In this document: positions 20,757-31,878 of the stretch, one piece after another
Layout: each line of letters starts with the position of its first letter
How positions within the stretch are numbered: position 1 is the stretch's first letter
Assembly (NCBI RefSeq): GCF_018446385.1
Contig: NC_055986.1
Location: forward strand, 76,841,659-76,905,658
Direction of reading: 5' to 3'
Length of the DNA: 64,000 nucleotides
Source: Zingiber officinale
Taxonomy: Eukaryota; Streptophyta; Magnoliopsida; Zingiberales; Zingiberaceae
Program-made: the position numbers and the translations under genes
The notes under the pieces: model-generated
Told to the model about the DNA's origin: nothing
The model's database searches: none
The model's input: the letters and a program-made list of their open reading frames with translations, nothing else

Positions 20757-23700
20757 TCGCAGGCAGAGTTACCATCTTTTCCTCCGCCAGAGACTGGGCG
20801 TATACATGCGGTCACCAGAGAGGATGCGCAGTGAGCCGACGGATCCATTTTCCGTGGTATAATTTCTATTTATGCCTTATCTGCAGATATACTGATAAAT
20901 ACTGGTAGCTCGTATTCTTTTATATCTCGTACTTTTATGTGGGAGATTGGTAGATTACCCACTTTCAGATCGCAGCGACGGATCATCTCTCTACTCTCCG
21001 GTGACACCATGGATGTTACCCAAGAGGTCAGAGGTTGCCCGTTAGATTTTTGGCAACCTAATACTTACGGTGGATCTTTTAGTATTGGAAATGGTCGATT
21101 TTCATATTACACTTGGCATGGACTGTTTGTCAGCATATCATGCCACAGTTGATTGCCAGACGAGGGTGGTCACATTTCGGCCTCCGAACCAACCCTCGTG
21201 GGATTTCATTGGCATCAGAGACGACGACATATCGATCATTTCGGTGATTCAGGCTCAGAAGCTGCTGTCGCATGGTTGTCAGGGTTTTCTGCTATCTTTG
21301 ATTAGTACTGACGACAGCAGTAGTTCATAGCTCTCCGACGTTCCTATAGTCCGAGAGTACCCAGATGTATTCCCAGAGGAGTTACCAGGTCTGCCTCCCA
21401 GAAGGCAAGTGGAGTTCGCTATTGAGCTGATTCCGGGGACCGCACCGGCATCGAAAGCTCCTTATCGTATGACACCAAAAGAGTTGAACGAGCTGAAGGT
21501 TCAACTCCAGGAGCTTTTAGACAGGGGATTTATTCGCCCTATTGTTTCTCCATGGGGTTCTCCGGTATTATTTGTCAAGAAAAAGGATGGCACTCTGAGG
21601 TTATGTATTGACTACAGACAGCTGAATGCAGTGGTCGTCAGAAATAAATATCCTTTACCACGGATCGAGGATTTGTTTGATCAGCTCAGAGGTACATCAG
21701 TGTATTCTAAGATTGATCTGCAATCCGGATATCATCAGTTGAGAGTCAGAGACTCAGATATTCAGAAGACAGCTTTCCGTACCAGATACGGTCATTATGA
21801 GTTTTTGGTAATGCCATTTGGGCTTACCAATGCTCCAGCGGTGTTTATGGACTTGATGAACCGCATCTTTCTAGAGTATCTTGATCAGTTTGTTATCGTT
21901 TTCATTAATGACATATTGGTCTACTCGCATTCCGAGGAGGAGCATGCACAACATCTTCGTATAGTTTTGGAGACTCTTCGACGACATCAGCTATATGCGA
22001 AGTTTAGCAAGTGTGTATTCTGGCTATCTTCAGTCGGTTTTCTGGGACACGTGGTCTCTAGCAGAGGTATTTCAGTAGACCGTCAGAAGATCGAGGCTGT
22101 CACCAGCTGGGAGCAGCCGAAGTCAGTGCAGGAGATCCGCAGTTTTCTGGGACTGGCTGGATATTACCGACGTTTTATCGAGGGTTTCTCGCGTATTGCT
22201 ATGCCGCTGACACGTCTTACCAGGAAAGGCGTGAAGTTCACGTGGTCCGAGGATTGTGAGACCAGCTTTCAGGAGCTGAAGCGGAGATTAGTGTCGGCTC
22301 CAATGTTGGTTTTACCTTCTGGAGAGGATGGTTTTGTACTCTACACCGACGCGCCTCTTCAGGGTTTGGGTGCTGTTCTGATGCAGCACGGCAGGGTAGT
22401 TTCCTATGCTTCTCGATAGTTGAAGGAGCATGAGAAGAATTACCCAGTTCATGATCTGGAGCTAGCTGCCATCATCTTTGCTCTGAAGCTTTGGCGACAT
22501 CATTTGTACGACATTACATTTGAGATTCTCACTGATCATAAGAGTCTCAAATATATTTTTACTCAGAAGGAGCTTAATCTCTGACAGAGGAGATGGATGG
22601 AGTTCTTGAAGGATTACGATTATACCATTAGCTATCACCCGGGGAAAGCTAATGTGGTTACCGATGCACTCAGCAGGAAGTCCAGAGGGACTTTGGCTTG
22701 CCACCGGACTTCAGTCACAGATTTGATTCAGGGTTTCTCTGAGTTAGACCTTGAGGAGCAGGGATCTACAGAACAGGGTATTCTTGTTACCATGGTTGCT
22801 CAGTCATCGATCAGGACGAGGATCCGAGAGGCTCAGGCTGGTGATCAGCATTTGTAGTTCATTGGCAATCAGATAGCTTCCGGGCAGCAGACCGAGTTTA
22901 CACGAGACGAGGAGGGTGTTATATACTTCCGAGGCAGATTATGCGTACGTCAGTCTCATCCGATCTTACAGGAGCTACTTCAGGAGGCTTATCGCTCTCG
23001 ATTTACGATCCACCCAGGCGAGACCCGCATGTATCGAGATTTGAGGCGTTCCTACTGGTGGAACGGTATGAAGAAAGACATCACGGAATTTGTAGCTAGA
23101 TGTCTTGTCTGTCAGCAAGTGAAGGCTGAGCACCAGAGACCTGCCGGATTACTTCAGTGGATTCCTATTCCTGAGTGGAAATGGGAACATATTACTATGG
23201 ACTTTGTGGTGGGTTTGCCTAGGACACGATGAGGCCATGACGCGATTTGGGTAATCGTTGATCGATTAACCAAATCCGCACACTTCTTAGCGATCCGGAG
23301 GACTGATCCCCTGGATCGATTGGCAGATCTGTATTGCCGGGAGATCATCAGATTACATGGTGTCCCTTTGACTATTATTTCGGATAGAGACCCCCGTTTC
23401 ACGTCTCGTTTCTGGCAGAGTCTGCAGCAGGCCTTAGGCACTCAGCTCCGTTTCAGTACAGCTTTCCATCCGCAGACAGATGGACAGTCAGAGCGGACTA
23501 TTCAGACTCTAGAGGACTTGCTGAGATCTTGTGTACTAGATTTTGGAGGCAGTTGGGAGGACCATTTGCCGTTGGTAGAGTTCGCCTACAACAACATCTT
23601 TCATTCGGCAATCCAGATGGCACCATTTGAAGCGTTGTATGGTAGGCCTTGTCGGACACCCACCCTCTGGGATGAGGTTGGAGAGGCCCAGCTGTTGGGA

Positions 23701-24237
23701 CCTCATAGAGCTCAGCAGGAGGCAGAGATGGTTTGTACTATCAGACGGAGGATGTCAGAGGCACAGGACCGCCAGAAGAGTTATGCAGATCGGAGACGCA
23801 GACCTTTGGAGTTCTCTACAGGCAAGCATGCATTTCTACGAGTTTCACCCACGAAAGGGGTGAAGAGATTTGGCCTCAGAGGTAAGTTAGCTCCACGATA
23901 CATTGGACCTTTTCAGATTCCGGAGAGGATCGGAGTAGTAGCTTATCGACTGGCACTACCACCGGCTTTGGCAGGCGTTCATGATGTATTCCACGTATCT
24001 ATGCTGAGGAGATACGTACCTGACCTGATGCATGTGCTGACAGATATCTCAGTTCCAGTTTAGCCTGACGTCACTTATGAGGAGATTCTGGTACGGATTC
24101 TGGACCGGAAAGAGCGTCAGTTGCGGAACAAGACTATCTGGCTGGTTGAAGTCGGATGGCAGCATCACTCCGACGAGGAGGCTACCTGGGAGCTCGAGGA
24201 TACGATCCGAGTTCGATATCCCCATCTTTTCACTTGA
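20757..24237 (+). pseudogene. Tekay pol: protease, reverse transcriptase, RNase H, integrase, chromodomain
   Basis: Domain order is visible. Protease is near 20880-21160, with active-site triplet Asn-Thr-Gly (20898) where Asp is expected. Reverse transcriptase is 21409-22170 ('[17 protein letters not shown]', 'MPFGLTNAP', and FINDILVYS where FIDD is expected). RNase H follows to about 22670 ('LYTDA', 'LTDHKSLKY', 'DALSR'). The integrase zinc finger is near 22990-23130 ('CLVCQQVKAEH'), and its first His appears as Tyr in 'EAYRSRF'. The DDE core is 23190-23500 (MDFV, ISDRD, SER). The C-terminal region 'LAPRYIGPF' and 'DVFHVSMLRRY' is followed by a chromodomain at 24064-24234 ('TYEEILVRILDRK..WELED'). 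One frameshift lies at about 21000-21070. Stops are at 20832 TGA, 21328 TAG, 22417 TAG, 22582 TGA, 22855 TAG, 23230 TGA and 24061 TAG. The final stop is TGA at 24235. It is inactive. Confidence 0.93.
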
Positions 24238-24330
24238 GGTATGTGATTTAATTTATCGTTCAGCATTATACTTTATATCTGTTGTTAGTACTTGTTGATG
24301 GAAGATAACAAAATTTGGGGACCAATTTTT

Positions 24331-24345
24331 ATTAGTGGGGGAGAA
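24331..24345 (+). other. Polypurine tract of the Tekay element
   Basis: ATTAGTGGGGGAGAA abuts the TG of the 3' LTR. Purine-rich tracts here prime plus-strand DNA synthesis. The inverted Tekay element at the right edge has the matching tract GTGGAGGAGAA at 63453-63463. Confidence 0.9.
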
Positions 24346-27231
24346 TGTAAAATACCGAAAAATAGAGAATAATAATAAGGGAATTTTTTGGAATTTTTGA
24401 AAATTTTTCGGGAATTTTTCGAAGCTCGTATGGACGAGTTTACGGGGATAAAAGTGGGTCCCGAAAAGGCCTATTTAGGCTACCTATTTAAGCGAGGAGA
24501 AGTTTGATTTTCTTTTATTCTTTTCCTATTTCATTTTTCTTTTAATCATTTTTTTCTTTTTCCTCTGTTTCTCCTCCCCGCGTGCCGAGCCGCCCGCGCC
24601 TTCTCCTCGAGTGCCCTAACAGGTGTCGCGGCAGTTTCTCTCCCTCTTCGTGTACAAAACCACTCGGCCAAGGGTTTTGCCTCTTCCCCTCGCCACTGTT
24701 AGTCGCCCCTCGTCGCAGTGGAGATCCCCAAATCGCATCAAGAGCTGCCGCCACTCTGATCCAAATCCGAGCCCTAGCGCTGGCCTTTCCTTCTCCTCTT
24801 CTTCGAGCGCCGACCACCAGGTCCACCGAGCCACCGCCGCCCGATTCGGCCAGTTTCCGGTGCCCTAGGTTGGGTCCACAGTCGGCCGACTTCTTCCTCC
24901 CTCGGCTCGCGACATCGCCGTCCTTCTTTGAGTCCTAGTTCTTCCTCTGCGTGCCACTGCCGAGGCTCTTCATCACCGACACAGAGTCACCACAGCCATA
25001 TCCGAGCCTCCACTTGGTTGTGCCCTAGATCATCGCAGCGGAGAGCGTGGGTAGGCGACTGAGGTAGGTTGCTTGAACCCTGTGCTTGCTCTTCTACCCT
25101 TTTTGCTTATCTCTCTTATGCTTGGTCTCCTCTACAGAGAAGACATCGATTCGGAGCAAGAGATCACTGGGTGCCGCTCCTCCTCAGCCAAGCGTCGGGC
25201 AATTTACCCTCTGCCCTAGTCACCACCACAACACTGTTCCGGCAGGGTAGGTTTGTGCTGTTGGTTGTCTTGGTTCCGGCAGCACCTCTTTGGCTGCGGT
25301 TCAATAGCAGAGATCTGTGATTTAGGTAAGGGTTAGGGTAAGTGATTCATGTTGTTGATGAAATAGGATAAGTGTGTTGTTGATAAGCAATTTCACCTTG
25401 TTGCAGCCACTGGATCCGGCTATAACCTTCTCTACCAGTGCGTAAGTACAGATTTAGGTGAGTTTTTGTGTTGAATCTATGATGGATTATGTTATAGTAA
25501 GTCCTAATTAGAAGGTGGAACGATTAGTGTTAATGAAGTTAACCCTAATTGATTAATTGGATTAGAATTTAGTTTGGCTAATTGTTGTATGATAGAATTA
25601 GCTAAACTAGACATTATGTTTGATACCACAGGACTTTGACGCGAGACGAGCATCACGATGTCAGATTTGGACCTTTCTATTGGAGGTGGGTACTTTGACT
25701 TTATGTCATTTATATGCATAATAATGTTTTTAATATATAGCAATGATTATGTTTCTCATTTGCTTCGGTTGATTACTACCTGACCTGTTACATGCTTGTT
25801 TGTTATTTGCCATGCACCTCATGTTAGTATTTATCTGATTGTGCATATTTATAGAGGTAGTAACACAACCATGTTATTTATCATGTTCAGGACCTAGGGG
25901 TTTTTTTTTATACCTTATCTGGTCTGTGTACATTGATTTGATTCATTTTCCTATGGTACACATTTTATATTTATGTATGAATATTGTTATGTTGTTCAGG
26001 ATTTTTGCCATGCTTAGTGTCATGCACCATTCGCATGATTGCATGCTGCGCGATCGTCTGCTCCATTATTGTTGAGCACATCGCCAGTTTCATCTCTGTC
26101 GGTGCTCCGTTGGTCCGCTCATGGGTAGCGTGATGGAGCGTGGTAGCACGTCCGTTTTTCTCTGTTCGGTGCTCCATTGGTCCGCTCATGGGTAGTGTGA
26201 CGTAGCGTGGTAGCACGTCAGGGATCCCTCCCCGTCATGGTGTACCGGGAGATGAGAGCATTGCACTCCCCATTTATGATTTGGGGTAGGAGGATAGGTG
26301 TACTCCGACAGCATCCCGTCCACTCGGTCACTCATCAGGAGCAGTGACGGCAGAGTGCACGGTTGTCATAGCCCTACCCACTTGGTCTCACCATCGTGTG
26401 TGAGATGACTAATTGGCGTTAGGGGTGACCAGGACCAGCATTGGCATCATACGCATTGATGCATATATATATATTGCTTGTGTTTGCTGCATTTTCTTGC
26501 TGCATTTATATGGATGCATATGTTTGACATGCATACAGGATTATGATACTCTCGGTTTGACGACCCTATTATCCTTATACCTTGGTCCTGGTTAGTACAG
26601 TTTTCTCCTGTATTCCTCAGTTGCATTTATCTTTCATGTATCCGGAGACTGTACACATGATTAGTGCTAGTTGTTATTTCCTTTATTATGCATATCAGTT
26701 GATACCTGCTAAGTGTTGGACTCACACTCTCCTCCGTTGTTATTTTCAGATTGATGCTGTCCGGTGGGTTCCAGTCGCTAGTCCCCTACAGTCCACGAGG
26801 ACGTGCGATGAACTTTTAGTTTTTCTTGTTTAGACTTGTTCCATTTTGGATACTTTGGATTTTGTATGGATTGTTTTACTTGTGGATGATGTTCATTCGG
26901 ATTTGTTTTTACTACACGCCTGCCCAGATGGTAGAAGAGGTAAGTTGATCTTATCGTCGGATTTGAGCTTTATAAGTGTAGTGGAGTAGGAATATGTTTT
27001 GAGCTTTATGGGTGTAGTTGAGTAGAGTTGTTTTTGAGTCATATTATCACTGTTACAGTTTGTTAAATTATTAACTACGTGGGTGATTGTTTTATTATCT
27101 GTTATTATTCCGGCCGTGTTGGCCGATGTATATGTGGCCAAGAGGGCGATGTAGAAAGTTTCAAATTGTCCGTCGTACAGGGGAGATGCTGCCGAAATTT
27201 CTTCGGACAGAGACTCCTCCGGGGTGTGACA
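24346..27231 (+). mobile_element. 3' LTR of the Tekay element
   Basis: This 2886-bp LTR runs TGTAAAATACCG to GGGGTGTGACA and matches the 5' LTR with scattered substitutions and a few small indels. It keeps the empty site for the solo LTR found in the 5' copy (AGCCCTACCC near 26370), which shows the solo LTR entered after this element was in place. Confidence 0.95.
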
Positions 27232-27791
27232 CCATCATTTATGGCCATGAGTGCAAGGTGTCTTGTCTATTTCCCAACATCTTCTTCATCCAAATGAACT
27301 TGAAGAATGGTCATCACATGTGGCCTTTAATGTCTTTTTCTTCTTTGACTTATCTTCTTGTTTTTGCAGCTAAGGGTACTCCAATTTGTAATGACCCTTC
27401 CTATTACATCCTTCTTTGTTGTCCGTTTCTTTGTCATCCTTCAAAGTAAACCACTTCAGATTTTGATTTTAGGAGACTTTCCCCTCTTCTTACTTTCTTC
27501 GATAATCTTCTTTACATCCTTCTTATTGTATCTTCAACTTTGTTGCATCATTTTCTCGACAAAGTTTGCCATCTCACCAAAAGAAAATTCCTCTTTGTTG
27601 TCTATTTCTAATTCAAACTCAAAGGATTGCTCCTTTTTCTTCTTTTTTTTCTTCTTGCCTTTATCACCCGCAAATAAAGTTATATCTTTCTTATTACGCC
27701 TTGAATTAGCCTGTTCGTATAGCTCTAATTCACAAAATAATTCATTTAACTTGACAATTAACAAATTGCTATAGACCTTGTAGACATCTAA
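27232..27791 (-). pseudogene. SIRE-type copia gag fragment (middle part)
   Basis: Minus-strand reading gives 'VKLNELFCELELYEQ' near 27760-27715, a lysine run and an acidic segment ('KKKKEQSFEFELEID'), 'GEMANFVEKMMQQS', a stop, then 'YNKKDVKKIIEES'. Further on, a degenerate zinc-knuckle region reads 'RKGHYKLEYP'. This is the order seen in SIRE Gag downstream of the capsid core: ELFGELELHE, polylysine, YNKKD, zinc knuckle. It continues at 12633-13030 after the Tekay insertion. The upstream capsid portion is missing because the Reina LTR begins at 27792. Confidence 0.75.
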
Positions 27792-28364
27792 TGGGGGGCA
27801 AGATAGCAATTATCATATGGGTGGACGAGATGACAGAATTAAGAAGACAAGAAAAGGAACTAAGAAGACAAAGAGAAATCTCATTGTTTGCCAAAAAAGA
27901 AAACTTTCTTAATAATAAAGAATGATTCATCAAATAGACATATAAATATTTATATAGACTCTAAACCTAGGACTCTAGGAAAAGAAAGAAATCATAAAAT
28001 ATGACCCTCAATTCCAATCTTGTATAGAAAGGAAAGAAAACCTTATCAAAAAAAATTATAACAGAAAGAAATTACCAGAACAGAACATTGATATAAATAA
28101 ATCTTGACCCATATATATCAAAAATATCAAAAATATCCTAAAATAGAAATTATTAAAAATAATAAAAAGATCTTCAAAGGCTCTAAACTAGGCTTCAATG
28201 ATGGACTTTGGACCCCAAATTTAGCGGTTATAGGTTCCCTAGTAATAAATGTAAAATTTTGAATTATGCATGCATGAGCGCAGACAAAGTCTAATTCTGA
28301 GTTCTAAGTCAAAAGTTATATCTCTTTAAAATTCAAGGGGTCATATTGAGTTAGTCCTACATCA
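27792..28364 (-). mobile_element. 3' LTR of the Reina element
   Basis: Minus-strand reading starts TGATGTAGGAC at 28364, directly after the last recognisable coding phrase, and ends CTTGCCCCCCA at 27792, giving 573 bp. A diverged copy lies at 2524-2970. The minus-strand end has the AAGAAAGTTTTCTTT..CTTTGTCTTC stretch common in short Reina-type LTRs. The coding frame seems to run a few codons into the LTR, so the exact start has some uncertainty. Confidence 0.65.
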
Positions 28365-29893
28365 GTCGTTTCAGGTTGAAAAGAATTCATCCTCGAGTTC
28401 ATAGTAGTCTCTCAAGCATCCATAAAACAAGGAGTCGAGTGCTTCACATTAAAGATATTAGAAGTTTTCAAATGACTAGGAAGGTGCAACCTACATGCAT
28501 TGTCATTGATCTTCTACAGTATCTTTTATTGTCCAATCTTTTGATCATTTAGCTTATTATACTCACTAATAGGAAAATGATTACGAGTTAATACAACACA
28601 AACAAAATCTCCAACCTCAAAAAGAATCTATCGGTGATGACTATCAACCCGAGTCTTGTACTTGGTATTGCTTTCAAGAATTGTTAGTTTCACCTACTCA
28701 TGAATGCCCCAAAGATGCTCTGTCATCTCATCTACTTTAGGATTAAATCATCCCACATGTAGAACAAGGGTGAAGTCCAGAACCCTAGATGGGTTTCACC
28801 CATAAACAATTTCAAAAGGACTCAACCCTATGTCCTATTTCTTGATTTTTTGTAGGCAAATTTTGCTTAAGGTAATGCCAAATCCCACTGCTTCGGCTTA
28901 GTACCTGTTAAACACCTCAAAAGATTGTCAAAACTTTGATTCACCACTTTAATATGTCCATCAATCTGGGGTGATAGGCACTACTAAAGTTCAACTGCAT
29001 TCCTAACTTTTCCTATAAGCTCTTTTAGAAATTATTGATTAATTTTCTATCATGGCATGAAGTCATGGATTGAGAAACACCATGCAAATGTACGATCTCC
29101 TTGAAATAAAGATGAACAATCGGGATAGCATCCATAGTCCTCTTGCAAGCTATAAAATGTGTTATCTTTGAAAACTTGTCAACCACATTAAGAATAGAAT
29201 TTGTGGCTTGTAGGGTCTAAAGTAATCCCAATATAAAATCCATGTTGACGTTAAATCAAGGAGTTTCAGGAACAGATAAGGGAGTGTATAAGCTTATATT
29301 GGTGAAAACCCCCTTAGATTGCTAGCATACAAAATATCAATCAATAAAATGAGCCACATCTTTAGTCAACTTGGTCCAATAAAAATAGACAAACATGAGG
29401 GTCAACATCTTATCATGTCCAAAGTTCCCCTTATTATGAAGCACACTCATAATCTATTGTGTTATAGAGCAATCTGGAACACACAATTGCAACCTATAAA
29501 ATAGATAGTCATTATGCCAAATAAAAGGAGTTTAAGGAATAGATAAGAGAGTGTATAAGCTTGTATTAGTGAAAACCCCCTTAGATTGCTAACATATGAA
29601 ATATCAATCAACAAAGTGAGTCACATCTTCAGTCAACTTGGGCCAATAAAAATCGACAAACATGAGGGTCAACATCTTATCATGTCCAAAGTTCCCCTTA
29701 TTATGAAGCTTACTCATAATCTATTGTGTCATAGAGCAATCTGGAATGCACAACTGTAACCTATAAACTAGATAGTCATTATATAAAATAAAATCGTGTC
29801 GATGACCATCACATACCTCCTACAATATCCTTCTGAATGATGGGTCGGCTGCATACATATCTAAAAAAATCTCAAAGCCTACAACGTTGATAC
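28365..29893 (-). pseudogene. Reina integrase and C-terminal region, degenerate
   Basis: Minus-strand translation with frame changes shows, in order: 'RLQLCIPDCS' and 'NKGNFGHDKMLTL' (zinc-binding region, duplicated here), 'FYWPKLTEDV', 'MDFILGLL' near 29240, 'VVDKFSKITHFIACKRTMDA', 'YFKEIVHLHGVSQSMTS' (28.9-29.2 kb), 'CHDRKL' where SDRD is expected, 'AYHP', 'DGH', 'WDLALP' and 'FAYKKS'. The end is 'SRMNSFQPETTDVG' at about 28.37 kb. Integrase inserts the DNA copy into the genome. The second catalytic Asp context is altered and there are several stops. A 267-bp tandem duplication affects the zinc-binding part. Confidence 0.85.
29260..29793. repeat. Tandem duplication of 267 bp within the Reina integrase
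   Basis: Copy 1 is 29260-29526 and copy 2 is 29527-29793. Both run from GGAGTTT(C/A)AGGAA(C/T)AGATAAG to TAGATAGTCATTAT, with about 20 differences by eye. The doubled part encodes, on the minus strand, the integrase zinc-binding segment ('FGHDKMLTLMFVDFYWPKLT'), so the duplication would have broken the protein. Confidence 0.9.
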
Positions 29894-31865
29894 TGTTAGT
29901 TAGAGCCCTAGAGCCAATCATTTGATGATTATATGGACTCATTGTATCATATTCTTGTATATTAATAAAGGCATTTGGATTTTGGTTATTATACTTACTT
30001 GTATTGGTGCCAAATAAACTAAGTATAATAATGTCCGTGAGTAGATGGTTCTCACCTATATCAATCAGTTATTTGAACCGATAGTGAGATGATATAGGGA
30101 ACACTACTCTAAATCATTCCTAGTCGAGTATTAACATTCAGGGACAATGTTAATGCAATAAGACTAGCATGTAGGTCAACTCGATGACTTGATCTCACAA
30201 GTCATGGATATAGAGATATCAAGTTGACACATGGGTATGCATTGGAGAATGTATACTGAATGACCTGCCATGAGAAAGTATCATGGATCGTTATATGAGT
30301 GTCATATACTTTCTCATGTGGCTATTAGTATGACTATTAGTCCTTGGACCTGAAATCACCATGGATCCCTACATAAGGAGTTATGTACTTTGGTTTCGTC
30401 AAACGTCACCCGTAACTGGGTGGACTATAAAGGCGATTACCGGGTATGTAACAAATTATGCAGAGGGATGTGAGTGATGTAGATGAGATCTATCCCTCCC
30501 ATATGACGAGAGCGACATCAATATTCTTGATAGAGTGAGACCACTAAGTGCATGACCATGCCCAAATGAGTCAACATGAGATGTTGAGCTCATTTGATCG
30601 AGTGAGTCTACTTGGAGTTCAAGATTTAGATTGATTAGAGGATGACACGGTCTATGCCTCACATTGATCAATCTAGATGTCTAGGATAGAAGGACAATGT
30701 CACATATTGTGAAGAGTCACAATTAGTAGTCACAAGGTGATGTTGGATCTCAACATTCTTGTAACTTGGGTAATAATGATGTGTTGCTAGATACCGCTCA
30801 TTACTTATGCTCCTAAATGAGTTTAGGGGCATTGCCAACGTTACAAGAACCTATAGGGTCACACACTAAGGATAATTAGATGGAGATTTGGTTCATACGA
30901 TGAACCAAGAGGATTAGATTCATTTGATGAATCAAATTGGATTAAGAGTAATCCAAATTGGGCTAATTGAGTTAGACTCAAGTTGATTCATGTATTTAAT
31001 GAGTCTAATTTAGATTATGACTCATTAGATCAATTTAATTTAATGAATTAGATTCATTATATTAAGTTGGCTTGAATCAAATGGTTAGATTAGATCAACC
31101 ATGAGAGAGATTGAGTCAAGTTTAACTTGACTAGAGAGGAAGAGGAAGAGTCAAGTTTGACTTGACTCTTTACCACATCATGAGTGAGGTGACAAGATGT
31201 GGACCAATAGTGTTGTTCCACATCATCTTGCTTTGCCACCTCATGGAGGTTACAAGCCTCCATTGCATTTAATGTGGGTTGGCCACATTAAATGAGTGGA
31301 GGTTACTCATTTGCCACATCATTGTGAGGTGGCAAGATGTGGACCAATGGTAATGGTCCACATCTTCATGATGTGCCACATCATAAGAGTTACACAACAC
31401 CTCTTAATGGCTTCACATTAATTGTGATTAATGTAGAATGGGAGTTACACTCCATGGTGTGGCTGGCCACACAAAAGTGGTGAATGAAATTTGATTTGAT
31501 TCAAGGCATTACTCCTTCTTCTTCCTCAAGCTCTCCCTCTCCCTCTCCTCCTTGCTTGGCTGAATCTCACCAAGGTGCTAGCACACCTTTGTGTGAGGTT
31601 TTCTCCACCTACGTGTCCGTGTGGATACTTCTAGAGGACCGACACTTGACGGTCTAGAGATCCAACAATTCCTTGGACGAGCGGGAACGCGAAAGGGCAC
31701 GCTTCAAGGTATACTTCTTAACACATAGATCTAGGAGTAGATCTAGATATTTAAAACTCGTACTCGTAATTTTTGTTCGGCTTTCCTTGCACGGATCTAT
31801 GGCTTTGGGTGATTCGGGGTTTCCGCGACGCGAAAAGCGGTTTTCGCGGCCCGAAAAATCCAACA
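29894..31865 (+). mobile_element. Copia array LTR 1 (5' outer)
   Basis: TGTTAGTTAGAGCC to AAAAATCCAACA, 1972 bp. The U3/R part ends in a CT-rich stretch (31505-31560). The U5 ends with the CG-rich 'TTCCGCGACGCGAAAAGCGG' block at 31829-31848. Open frames of 71 codons (30456-30671 and equivalents in LTRs 2 and 3) are not taken as genes. Confidence 0.95.
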
Positions 31866-31866
31866 G

Positions 31867-31878
31867 TGGTATCAGAAC
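31867..31878 (+). other. Primer-binding site of copia array unit 1
   Basis: TGGTATCAGAAC, one base after the LTR, is complementary to initiator methionine tRNA, the usual copia primer. The second unit has no such site, because its LTR is joined straight to integrase-side sequence. Confidence 0.9.

Larger units (their letters stand above)
13031..27231 (+). mobile_element. Complete but mutated Ty3/gypsy chromovirus, Tekay (Del) lineage, TSD CCATC
   Basis: The element runs LTR (13031-19395), primer-binding site (19402), gag, protease, reverse transcriptase, RNase H, integrase, chromodomain, polypurine tract (24331-24345), LTR (24346-27231). Perfect TSDs CCATC lie at 13026-13030 and 27232-27236. 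Gag, then PR-RT-RH-IN, with a C-terminal chromodomain and LTRs near 2.9 kb, identify a chromovirus of the Tekay type. After subtracting the nested solo LTR (15062-18534) and its 5-bp TSD, the 5' LTR is 2887 bp against 2886 bp for the 3' LTR. It is inserted in a minus-strand SIRE gag. Twelve in-frame stops and a frameshift disable it. Confidence 0.95.

Noticed and set aside
30456..30671. 71-codon open frame repeated in three copia LTRs (30456, 35457, 40184)
   Set aside because: It recurs because the LTRs are copies of each other; there is no domain and it is antisense to the element.
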